Source of the DNA: Alphaproteobacteria bacterium
GTDB taxonomy: Bacteria > Pseudomonadota > Alphaproteobacteria > Micavibrionales > Micavibrionaceae
NCBI GenBank assembly: GCA_030750865.1
Contig: JASMHE010000008.1
Location: 372,001-436,000 of the forward strand
Direction of reading: 5' to 3'
Length of the DNA stretch: 64,000 nt
How positions within the stretch are numbered: position 1 is the first letter of the stretch; every line of letters begins with the position of its first letter. Shown here piece by piece: positions 46,652-54,781 of this stretch. A program made the position numbers and the translations under genes. The notes under the pieces are model-generated. The model worked only from the letters and a program-made list of their open reading frames with translations, ran no database searches and was not told where the DNA came from.

Positions 46652-47656
46652 TTATTGATTATAAAGCGGGATCGGACGTGGTTCCGCGTGCAATAACATC
46701 GGTTGACGTGCAGAGGGTGCATAAGACGGGCTCTGCCTTACTTGCGGTGCGGCAGACGGCATTTGCGCCTGCGGTGCCCAGAATCCATCTTGTGGAATCG
46801 ATGATGGCGGCAAATTATATGTTTGCTGGTTACCATAGGCTTGTTGTGACATCGTCGCTGATTGCGTTGGTGTCGTTACCATACGACGCCCACCCGATGC
46901 GTTGGAAAAACGCACGTCAACACGGCGGCTGGCCGCTTCAGGGTCCATAGACGGATGGTAAGCCGCCTGATGCGTATCGCCGTATCCTGTTGTTGTAATT
47001 GCACTGGCCGGAATGCCACTGCGGATCAGCGCACTGGAAACATGAAATGCGCGGTCCAGCGATGTTTTCAAATTTGAAATGCTTCTTTCAATCGGATCAC
47101 GAACATGATTGCGCTGACTGGCATGCCCCTGCACATCCAATGCGCTGCCGGGGTTTAGCTTGTACGTTGAATGCACGTCTTCCAGCACGCCGCGATCGGA
47201 TGAATCCAATCCGGCTTGTCCGTGTTTGAAATAAACCTGATTGACGATACCACGTCTGGATTCAGCAACCTCCGGTCCTCTTTTGGTGAAAAGCTGCTGC
47301 CCGCGTGCATTATAAGCTTGCGCGCCGGTCGCGGATTGTTGCTCGGCATAAGATGACGAAGCTGTCGGATGTGCCCAATCCGTTGTGGCCGGATTACTGC
47401 CGTCAAGGCCATATACGGCAATGTCAGGCGAATAATAGGAAACAGGCGCGTTCGTATTGCTATAGCGCGGATTTGAAGGTCCGCGGAATGGCTTCTGACC
47501 GGTTGTCGGATCATAGAGATCAATATTCGGGTCTGAATTATTATTCACATAGTTGTTATAATTATCCGGCGTATAATACATTCCGTGCTGCATTGGCGCA
47601 CATGCCGAAACAAAAACCGGCAACGCCAAAACGAGAAAATATTTCCTGAACCCCAT
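46652..47656 (-). CDS. OmpA-like lipoprotein
   Basis: A 334-residue predicted outer-membrane lipoprotein. The signal peptide ends in the lipobox V-S-A-C with acylated Cys19. A long, low-complexity N/Y/T/P-rich stretch follows (about 25-130). An OmpA-C-type peptidoglycan-binding domain then comes at about 135-250, recognised by V-Y-F-K-H-G-Q-A-G-L near its start and G-Y-G-D-T-H followed by A-A-S-R-R-V-D-V-R-F near its end. The C-terminus is again Q/S/P-rich. It differs from canonical Pal in having both linkers and in lying outside a tol-pal locus. AAGG before the ATG is the ribosome-binding site. Confidence 0.83.
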   Translation of the reverse strand: MGFRKYFLVLALPVFVSACAPMQHGMYYTPDNYNNYVNNNSDPNIDLYDPTTGQKPFRGPSNPRYSNTNAPVSYYSPDIAVYGLDGSNPATTDWAHPTASSSYAEQQSATGAQAYNARGQQLFTKRGPEVAESRRGIVNQVYFKHGQAGLDSSDRGVLEDVHSTYKLNPGSALDVQGHASQRNHVRDPIERSISNLKTSLDRAFHVSSALIRSGIPASAITTTGYGDTHQAAYHPSMDPEAASRRVDVRFSNASGGRRMVTTPTQSATMSQQAYGNQQTYNLPPSSIPQDGFWAPQAQMPSAAPQVRQSPSYAPSARQPMLLHAEPRPIPLYNQ

Positions 47657-47911
47657 AACCTTATCCTTCTAAATCAAATCAGCTTTTCTATTCCAAACCT
47701 TGAACCGCTATTGTTGCGTCCGGCTCCTATCGTGGCGGAACTGCCGCAAAGTTTCAAGTCAGGAATGCGATTTAACGCAAATAATATGCATATTTCCATT
47801 GAACACCCGAACCATCGTAAAAACACGCGACAAACATCGCCCAAAAGAACATCACACCTTGTCATTTCATCAAAAGAAACTATACTCGTTGCAGAGATAT
47901 AGAGGGCAGAA

Positions 47912-49747
47912 ATGCAGGCAAATCAGGAAAAAAATGACCAAAGCGCACATGACTACACAGCGCTGTTGAATGCGTTGGTCAACGCATCGCTTAAAATTCA
48001 ACCTCTTATGCTGGAAGCTATCAGCAAATTTGACTTTAACCGCCTTCAAAAAGAAACACCGATCCAGTTCCATTCCATGCGGGATGCCTACGAAGACTAT
48101 ATCAGAACATTCACGGACAACCCGCAGAAATTCGCCGAAATGCATATGGACTTCACGCGCAAATGGATGGAGCTATGGCAGAAATCGGTCACAGAGTTCG
48201 TCAGCGGCACACATGAACGGGCCAAAGACGCCACACAGCAATCCGGTATTCCACACCGCAAAGACCGCCGTTTTTCCTCCGAACTGTGGGAAAAAAGTGC
48301 TTTCTTTTCCTTTATCAAACAATATTACCTGATGACCGCCGACATCTTCGAAGAGGCCATCAACGATGCCGAACATATTGATGAAGATACAAAAAAGCGC
48401 GTCAGCTTCTATCTGAAGCAATATATTGATGCAATGGCGCCAACGAATTTCCTGTTCACGAACCCCGATGTCATTCAGGAAACCATCGACAGCAAAGGTG
48501 AAAACCTCGTACGCGGTTTTGAGAACCTGATTAACGACATGGAACGCGGGCAAGGTCTTCTGAAGATCAGCACAACAGACTACAAAGCCTTTGAAATCGG
48601 CAAGAATATTGCCAGAACAAAGGGCAAGGTTGTCTTCCGCAATCATTTAATGGAATTGATCCAATATGAAGCGACAACAGAAAAGGTGCATAAAAAACCC
48701 GTTTTCATTTCACCGCCCTGGATCAATAAATATTACATTCTCGACCTACAGGAAAAGAATTCCTTTGTGAAATGGCTGACCGACAAAGGCCACACCGTTT
48801 TTATTATTTCATGGGTGAACCCCGGCAAAGAGCATGCCGCATGTAATTTTGCCACATATGTTCATGACGGTGTCTTAAAAGCACTTGATGTCGTGCAAGA
48901 CATTACAAAAGAAAAAAGCTGTAATGCCATCGGCTATTGCGTCGGCGGCACGGCCCTGACGATGGCGCTGTCTTATCTGCATACCAAAGGACAAGAAGAC
49001 CGGATCGCCTCGGCAACCTTTTTCACTACACTGGTTGATTTCAGTCATGCGGGCGACCTGAAACTATTTATGGACGAAACGCATCTTGATATCATCGATA
49101 GTGAAATGGAAATCAAAGGCTATCTTCCGGCCGAAATTTTCCGCAATACATTTTCGATGCTGCGCGCCAATGACATGATCTGGTCCTTTGTCGTGAACAA
49201 CTATCTGATGGGGCAAACGCCCTTTCCGTTTGATATTTTGTTCTGGAATGACGACACAACCAATATGCCGGCCGCCCTGCACCATTCCTATCTGAAGGAT
49301 TTATACCTTCAAAACAAACTGGCTATCCCCAACGGGTTTGAAATTGACGACGTCCCGATCAACGTGACGAAAATCAAGACACCGACCTATTGCCTGGCCA
49401 CAATTGATGACCACATTGTGCCGTGGATCAGCGCCTACAAAACAACCCAGCTTTTTTCCGGACCGATTGAGTTTACCCTGTCAGCCTCGGGCCATGTTGC
49501 CGGCGTCATCAATCACCCTGACAAAAACAAATATTGTTATTGGAAAAACAAAAAATCCGAAACCACGGCCGAAAAATGGTACGATGGGGCAAAAATGCAC
49601 AAAGGATCATGGTGGCCGGATTTTGAAAAATGGCTGGTAAAGTTCTCTGATGGCGAACAGGTTCCCGCGCGCAAATGCGGCAACACAACCTACAAACCAC
49701 TGGATGATGCGCCAGGCCGTTACGTCAGTATGAAAGCACCGGAATAA
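47912..49747 (+). CDS. phaC: Class I poly(3-hydroxyalkanoate) synthase
   Basis: Polymerises (R)-3-hydroxyacyl-CoA into PHA granules. The 611-residue protein has the N-terminal PhaC domain and an alpha/beta-hydrolase core with the lipase-like box G-Y-C-V-G-G-T, whose Cys343 is the acyl-carrying nucleophile. It also has the downstream catalytic Asp (T-I-D-D-H-I-V-P-W) and His (S-A-S-G-H-V-A-G-V-I-N-H-P). The length and the absence of phaE or phaR next to it indicate class I. A GAGGGC site precedes the ATG. No phaA, phaB or phasin gene is nearby; the next gene on the same strand is an orphan. Confidence 0.95.
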   Translation: MQANQEKNDQSAHDYTALLNALVNASLKIQPLMLEAISKFDFNRLQKETPIQFHSMRDAYEDYIRTFTDNPQKFAEMHMDFTRKWMELWQKSVTEFVSGTHERAKDATQQSGIPHRKDRRFSSELWEKSAFFSFIKQYYLMTADIFEEAINDAEHIDEDTKKRVSFYLKQYIDAMAPTNFLFTNPDVIQETIDSKGENLVRGFENLINDMERGQGLLKISTTDYKAFEIGKNIARTKGKVVFRNHLMELIQYEATTEKVHKKPVFISPPWINKYYILDLQEKNSFVKWLTDKGHTVFIISWVNPGKEHAACNFATYVHDGVLKALDVVQDITKEKSCNAIGYCVGGTALTMALSYLHTKGQEDRIASATFFTTLVDFSHAGDLKLFMDETHLDIIDSEMEIKGYLPAEIFRNTFSMLRANDMIWSFVVNNYLMGQTPFPFDILFWNDDTTNMPAALHHSYLKDLYLQNKLAIPNGFEIDDVPINVTKIKTPTYCLATIDDHIVPWISAYKTTQLFSGPIEFTLSASGHVAGVINHPDKNKYCYWKNKKSETTAEKWYDGAKMHKGSWWPDFEKWLVKFSDGEQVPARKCGNTTYKPLDDAPGRYVSMKAPE

Positions 49748-49828
49748 ACGCCGGCACGCCTTTTTTCTTCCCCTCTTGTCCTGCTTTATTTTATTTGCAT
49801 AATACCGTAATTTTTGCTATGGAATATT

Positions 49829-52339
49829 ATGCAAAAAGATCGGGATTATATCAGGGCATATCCCCTGTCGGCGAAACCGGACACATGGGCGCTAAACGCC
49901 CCTTATCTTGAAATTATTCAAGATAAACAAGCATTGTGGGCACAACACGGTTACCATTGGAAATTCGGTCAGGAAATCGAATTTATCCCTCACGCATTCA
50001 CCGGCCCCGGTTCGCATAGCGACCGTGTTTTACGCGATCTTGATTACTTCAGACACGACATCACCCCCGCGCTCAATCCGGTGAACAAAGAAACAATGCG
50101 GGTCATTCGAAATCTACGAAAAAATTATGACAAAAAAGAACTGAACCGCTTTCTACGCAAAAGCCTGACCGAAACCGTCGCCTATATTCGGAACATGCCC
50201 GATATCGATATATATGAAACGCAAACAGGCCGTTCACGTCAGTCGATGATCGCCGAACTGGAGTCCTACAAACCACAGCTGAACGATGCGGATGAAGAAA
50301 CACGCCGCCTGGCCCAAACCAATATTTTCTGTGCCTTCCTCTATACCCGCACCGCAGCAGAAGGCGGCATTCGTGATTTGGCACAACCGCGCTTTGGAAA
50401 TGTGTTCATGAGCAATGGCTGGTGGGACAATGAAGGGGTTTTCGAATACCGGACCGAAACACTGGATAACCCGCTCGATGTCATCAACAACGTACATCGC
50501 GCACAGGAAAACATCTTTAAGGCAGCTGAACAATTCGCCATCATGCCGTTTTTTGACAATTCAGGCTCACATTTAAATTACAGCCTTTGGAAACAAAATG
50601 ATGATGGCACGAACCGTAACATCATGGACCACCCTGATAATGATGATCTTGATATCCTGAAAGCCATAACCAGCGGCATTTTCTCTTTGTTCATTGAAGC
50701 ACCGCATTTAATTCACGACAATGACACGCTGAACCATAGCTGTGATGTCAGCATGACGACGGCGTGGTCACGCGGCAACACCATCCGCCAATGCCTGAAC
50801 CGCCACGAATTCCGGCGCGCGCAAAAATCAAGCCATGTACACATTGCCCGCGATATTGCCCTGATTATGGGTGGTGCGGCCTATGGTCTGTTCGGTATGG
50901 ACGATCCGGAAGGCAATAATCGTGACAAATCGATTGATCTGACAACATGTGAATATTACGCCACAGCTTATCCAAAGACAGCGCCAACATATCTTTCGTC
51001 CGGCCTTTGCCGCGCCATGCTGACGGACGAACGTACATTGCATATATCCGATCATTACCTGACGGAAATGCATTCCAACCTGATGGATGAAATCGGCAAA
51101 AAAGGTGCAGGTTATTTCCGGCACATCGACGAAAAAACAGGCGAGACACTCGACCTCTCATCTCCACGCGGCTGGCAAAAGATGTTTGCCAGCATCAAAG
51201 TAAGTGCGGATGGACAATTACAGACAGACCATCTGCATCCCGAATTGCAGGATTTGCTGGAGCCATACAAAAGCGGCGAAATCCTGCGTGGATTTTATAA
51301 CGCAGCCGACACAGCCATTGAGGCAGACCGCTCGCATACATTCGCACAACTCCAAACCTACCAGAACACACCGGGTTTCCGGTTTCTGCTGGGGGATCAA
51401 AATGCTTCCACTTTCTCGGCGTTTTATGAGAGCTACCTGCAATCATCTCACAAAGAAAATGTCCGCAGCCTGTCTGCCTATTTCAAACTGATTGCAACCG
51501 AGCTTGCCACGCATGATCGGCTGGAAAAAATCGCCAAAGCCGCCGATACAAACCACAGACCACAGCATATTGACTGGAACGCGCAGAAAGACGAAGCCGA
51601 AGCTTTCGCCGCTGCAGCCGTCAGGGACAGAATAACTCTACCCTATCTACACAACATAATTCTGAATTACAGACAGAAAGGCACGCGCTATCTGGAAGAG
51701 CGGTGCCATAGAATGAACGCGCAGCCACCACACACATCATTTCAATATGCCGTCAAAAACAGTAAACGCGCCCTGAAAAGTGCCTTCACAAAGAGCGCCA
51801 GACACAGCCGATCCCCCCGCGAAAAACTGGACCAGAGGATCAAAGAATTGTCGCTAGATATGTACGGGGAAATGGAACACAACGCCCTTTCCGTTGGTAA
51901 CGCACAAAACATCGCACTTGGCCATTTGATGCTGACAATCGAAGAATACGCACGGGAATATGCCGATTTCCGCAACGACCCCAGACATCAAGACCTCCGC
52001 ACATGGTTTGAAGAGGCCCTATTTTGCATGCATTTCAGCGCATTTTATAACGACATCACAGAACAGGCCGTAACCCTTGATCACTTTAATACCCGTCATC
52101 AGGATGCGAAAGACGAGCTTTTGGAAACAATCAAAATATTCAGTCAATTTTTGGTGGAAAACAGAGATGATATAACACCGGACATCGCAGCCTATATCGA
52201 ACGAATCGCAACACAAGCTGCCATCACGACAATGGATAAAATCACAGCGACGATAACGCCATATTTGTCTGGTGAAGCTACTCCTGCCCCGTATGCATCA
52301 GCACACACACAAACAGCCCCTATCCGGCAACCGTCATAA
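49829..52339 (+). CDS. Orphan protein with glutamine-synthetase-fold motifs
   Basis: An 836-residue protein of no named family known to me. Its N-terminal half resembles the glutamine synthetase / glutamate-cysteine ligase fold. It has G-Q-E-I-E-F at residues 47-52 (the E-x-E metal strand), V-F-E-Y-R-T-E-T-L near 204-212 (a second acidic metal strand) and D-N-S-G-S-H-L-N-Y-S-L-W at 243-254, which strongly recalls the G-S-G-x-H-x-x-x-S-L ammonia/ATP-site motif of GS (compare glnA in this window). A basic R-R-A-Q-K-S-S-H-V-H-I-A-R-D stretch follows at about 329-342. The C-terminal half is helical and unassigned. The ATG has GGAA five bases upstream; a TTG five codons earlier is less likely. It lies 81 bases after phaC. 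Confidence 0.72.
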   Translation: MQKDRDYIRAYPLSAKPDTWALNAPYLEIIQDKQALWAQHGYHWKFGQEIEFIPHAFTGPGSHSDRVLRDLDYFRHDITPALNPVNKETMRVIRNLRKNYDKKELNRFLRKSLTETVAYIRNMPDIDIYETQTGRSRQSMIAELESYKPQLNDADEETRRLAQTNIFCAFLYTRTAAEGGIRDLAQPRFGNVFMSNGWWDNEGVFEYRTETLDNPLDVINNVHRAQENIFKAAEQFAIMPFFDNSGSHLNYSLWKQNDDGTNRNIMDHPDNDDLDILKAITSGIFSLFIEAPHLIHDNDTLNHSCDVSMTTAWSRGNTIRQCLNRHEFRRAQKSSHVHIARDIALIMGGAAYGLFGMDDPEGNNRDKSIDLTTCEYYATAYPKTAPTYLSSGLCRAMLTDERTLHISDHYLTEMHSNLMDEIGKKGAGYFRHIDEKTGETLDLSSPRGWQKMFASIKVSADGQLQTDHLHPELQDLLEPYKSGEILRGFYNAADTAIEADRSHTFAQLQTYQNTPGFRFLLGDQNASTFSAFYESYLQSSHKENVRSLSAYFKLIATELATHDRLEKIAKAADTNHRPQHIDWNAQKDEAEAFAAAAVRDRITLPYLHNIILNYRQKGTRYLEERCHRMNAQPPHTSFQYAVKNSKRALKSAFTKSARHSRSPREKLDQRIKELSLDMYGEMEHNALSVGNAQNIALGHLMLTIEEYAREYADFRNDPRHQDLRTWFEEALFCMHFSAFYNDITEQAVTLDHFNTRHQDAKDELLETIKIFSQFLVENRDDITPDIAAYIERIATQAAITTMDKITATITPYLSGEATPAPYASAHTQTAPIRQPS

Positions 52340-52351
52340 AAAAGAAAAGGA

Positions 52352-52368
52352 CCGCTTCAGAAAAGCGG
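52352..52368 (-). terminator. Terminator after the 163-residue orphan gene
   Basis: A six-base-pair stem CCGCTT/AAGCGG with a five-base loop is followed on the minus strand by a T-rich run (CCTTTTCTTTTTT), 56 bases beyond the stop of the minus-strand orphan. It may also slow transcription from the convergent GS-like gene. Confidence 0.6.
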
Positions 52369-52424
52369 CCCCGTTCACCATAAATGTACGCATATATAAA
52401 ACGCGATCTTTTTAAGCGTCCTCT

Positions 52425-52916
52425 TTAGCGCGGCTCGGCCTGTGGCGAAGACGCAGCCTGTACCGGCGTTCTTGTCCGCTCTTCAACCAGCATTCTCAGA
52501 TCATCAATACCATATTGATCCTGAAGACCATCAATAAAATCTTCTAGTATCTTGCGGGCACGGCCTGCACCGGCAGTTTCCGGGTGTTCCGTAACAATTT
52601 CACCATTCTGATATTCTGTCATGCGAAACGTATAATCCCCCGCATCGTCAACACCGAAAACCACCTGAAGCGCCGCACTTGCATTGTCTGCCGAATCCAG
52701 CGGCGCGATATCGAAGTTCAGTGTGAACTGGTACGCAGGGCCCTCTTCCAGCCATGCCGTATCTGTCAAAGACGATTCAAAACGGCGTCCTTTCAGATCA
52801 ATCACGCATTCCAGCAAACATCTGAGTGTTTTATGTTCGGCAAAAGCCTTCACAATATCCTGACGTACTTTTTTGCCTTTCACAGCTTTAAAAATATTCT
52901 TTAATTCACCGTCCAT
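52425..52916 (-). CDS. Hypothetical protein
   Basis: A 163-residue protein without signal peptide or membrane segment. I do not recognise a family. The N-terminus is basic and helical (K-A-V-K-G-K-K-V-R-Q-D-I-V-K-A-F). The middle has strand-like segments that end in acidic patches (residues 45-110), then a helix near L-E-D-F-I-D-G-L-Q-D-Q-Y-G-I, and a disordered T/P/Q/A tail. A GAGG-type ribosome-binding site precedes the ATG, and a terminator follows. It stands alone between the convergent GS-like orphan and the gamma carbonic anhydrase. Confidence 0.65.
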   Translation of the reverse strand: MDGELKNIFKAVKGKKVRQDIVKAFAEHKTLRCLLECVIDLKGRRFESSLTDTAWLEEGPAYQFTLNFDIAPLDSADNASAALQVVFGVDDAGDYTFRMTEYQNGEIVTEHPETAGAGRARKILEDFIDGLQDQYGIDDLRMLVEERTRTPVQAASSPQAEPR

Positions 52917-52994
52917 AAGGACCTCCCTCTTTTTATAAAACAGGAGATAGCTTTACGCCGCAACAGAAATTATGTCAAGGAAAATGCGTGTGTT

Positions 52995-53504
52995 TTACAC
53001 GTAGGCCTTTGACAGCTTCACGTAGTGCGCTGCCGACCATGCCATGTGCTTATAATCATCTTCCGTCAGATCACGCATAAATTTCGCGGGACGTCCGGCC
53101 CACAGAGCCCCTTTGGGCACAACTTTACCCGGCGGGACAAGCGCCCCTGCAGCCACCATTGCGCCATCCTCGATCACTGCGCCGTCCATGACACAAGCCT
53201 GCATGCCAACGAACGCGCCATCACCGATTTTACAGGCATGAATCACGGCACTATGACCGATTGTGACATCATCACCGATCTCGGTATTATGCCCGAACGA
53301 AGACACGTGCACCATTGTCAGATCCTGAATATTGGTGCGCTGGCCAATCACGATATTATTGACATCGCCCCGCATCACAACACCGTACCAGACATTGCTA
53401 TCCTGCCCGATCACGACATCACCTGTGACGACTGCCGTTTCGGCAATAAAACAGCTTTCATCGATTTGCGGCGTATTTTGTTTATAGGGTCGTATAATGG
53501 CCAT
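52995..53504 (-). CDS. Gamma carbonic anhydrase family protein
   Basis: Left-handed beta-helix protein of 169 residues. The hexapeptide repeats are plain from residue 25 to 140 (V-V-T-G-D-V, V-I-G-Q-D-S, I-G-D-D-V-T, I-G-D-G-A-F), and a short C-terminal helix packs against them. The three zinc histidines are expected in M-V-H-V-S-S-F and T-I-G-H-S-A-V-I-H. Related names are YrdA, CaiE and PaaY; activity varies in the family. The ATG was chosen because AGGAT lies about six bases upstream and homologues start M-A-I-I-R-P-Y; the frame is open 19 codons further upstream but would run into the rpsI terminator hairpin. Confidence 0.88.
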   Translation of the reverse strand: MAIIRPYKQNTPQIDESCFIAETAVVTGDVVIGQDSNVWYGVVMRGDVNNIVIGQRTNIQDLTMVHVSSFGHNTEIGDDVTIGHSAVIHACKIGDGAFVGMQACVMDGAVIEDGAMVAAGALVPPGKVVPKGALWAGRPAKFMRDLTEDDYKHMAWSAAHYVKLSKAYV

Positions 53505-53538
53505 CACTATCCTGCCTTCCGTAAGTATAACAAAAGAA

Positions 53539-53567
53539 AAAAGGGTGCATGAACCATACACCCTTTT
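53539..53567 (-). terminator. Terminator of the rplM-rpsI operon
   Basis: A nine-base-pair stem AAAAGGGTG/CACCCTTTT with an 11-base loop lies 33 bases after the rpsI stop. On the minus strand it is followed by TTTTCTTTTG. It separates ribosomal protein transcription from the carbonic-anhydrase gene. Confidence 0.8.
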
Positions 53568-53599
53568 CCAAAAATAATATAGTCGTCGCAGTCTGCGTC

Positions 53600-54151
53600 T
53601 TAACGCTTTGAGAACTGCTTCGAACGTCTCGCTTTACGGCGGCCGACCTTCTTACGTTCAACGGCACGTGCATCACGTGTCAACATGCCCGCTTTCTTCA
53701 GCGGTGAACGCAGATCAGGCTCGAAGTTTTCAAGCGCACGTGAAATACCGTGACGCAGTGCGCCGGCTTGACCGGATAATCCGCCACCTGCGACCGTGCA
53801 AACAACGTCGAACTGGCCAACGCGATCTGCAATCAAGAACGGCTGGTTCAGGACCAGACGCTGTGTCTGACGCGGGAAATATGATGTCTGGTCTTTACCG
53901 TTTACAACAACGGCACCTTTACCAGGCTTCAGCCAAACACGGGCCACAGCATTTTTACGGCGACCTGTCGCATAAGAACGGCCATATTTGTCCAGCTTCG
54001 GCTCTTTTGGTTTGCTTTCTTCTGTTGACGCGTCTGTCGCACCTTCGGCAGATGTCTCTTCTTTCGGTGCTGAATCTTTCGCGTTATCGACCGCAGAACC
54101 AAGTTCTTTCAGATCGCTAATTGTTTCTTTTTCTGTTTTCTTATCAGCCAT
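53600..54151 (-). CDS. rpsI: Ribosomal protein S9 with acidic N-terminal extension
   Basis: Small-subunit protein whose basic C-terminal tail reaches the P-site tRNA. Residues 55-183 are normal S9: [33 protein letters not shown] and the terminal [11 protein letters not shown]. The first 54 residues are an extra Ser/Glu/Asp/Lys-rich segment. Some alphaproteobacteria have a shorter N-terminal extension. AGAGGT precedes the ATG. It follows rplM by five bases, the usual L13-S9 operon. Confidence 0.96.
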   Translation of the reverse strand: MADKKTEKETISDLKELGSAVDNAKDSAPKEETSAEGATDASTEESKPKEPKLDKYGRSYATGRRKNAVARVWLKPGKGAVVVNGKDQTSYFPRQTQRLVLNQPFLIADRVGQFDVVCTVAGGGLSGQAGALRHGISRALENFEPDLRSPLKKAGMLTRDARAVERKKVGRRKARRSKQFSKR

Positions 54152-54156
54152 TTTGA

Positions 54157-54615
54157 TTACCTCTTATTCTTTGCGTTCATAGAAGCAACGTCCAGAACTT
54201 CAGGTTTCTGTGCTTCGTGTCCATGTTCTGTGCCGGCATATACGCGCAAGTTTTTGAACATTGTGCGTCCAAGCGGACCTTTTGGCAGCATGCGCTCGAC
54301 AGCTTTTTCAACAACGCGCTCAGGGAACTGACCGCTCAGGATCTGACCTTTTGAACGTTGCTTGATGCCACCCGGGTAACCTGTGTGCCAATAGAAAATA
54401 TCGTTATCCAGTTTACGGCCGGTCAACTTCACCTTATCCGCATTGATAACAATAATGTTGTCACCGCAATCCATGTGCGGTGTAAATGTTGGTTTATGCT
54501 TGCCGCGCAAACGTGTTGCAACAACGCTGGCAAGACGACCCAAAATAAGACCTTCAGCGTCAATGATGAACCACTTCTTCTCAATGTCGCTCGGCTTTGC
54601 TGAGTATGTTTTCAT
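54157..54615 (-). CDS. rplM: Ribosomal protein L13
   Basis: Early-assembling large-subunit protein of 152 residues, the normal length. Recognised by [34 protein letters not shown] and [24 protein letters not shown] lies about ten bases before the ATG. It heads the rplM-rpsI operon; the AT-rich 110 bases upstream probably hold its promoter. Confidence 0.97.
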   Translation of the reverse strand: MKTYSAKPSDIEKKWFIIDAEGLILGRLASVVATRLRGKHKPTFTPHMDCGDNIIVINADKVKLTGRKLDNDIFYWHTGYPGGIKQRSKGQILSGQFPERVVEKAVERMLPKGPLGRTMFKNLRVYAGTEHGHEAQKPEVLDVASMNAKNKR

Positions 54616-54731
54616 GTCTAAATACCTTTAATATTTGCGATTACGGAATGCTTTATCGCCAACAACGCAAACAAAGTCAACAAAAAAGATTAAAAATATT
54701 ATTTTTTGTTTAAAAACAATAGGATAGAAAG

Positions 54732-54777
54732 GAGGTAATATAACACCTCAGCCGGAATGAAGCGATCGGATTTCCGG
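54732..54777 (-). terminator. Double hairpin after the calcium-loop protein gene
   Basis: Two adjacent dyads follow the stop codon on the minus strand: CCGGAA/TTCCGG (54752-54777) and GAGGT/ACCTC (54732-54749). Then come CCTTTCTATCC and a T-rich region. Together they may end the upstream transcript before rplM; the T-tract is imperfect. Confidence 0.4.
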
Positions 54778-54781
54778 TGGT

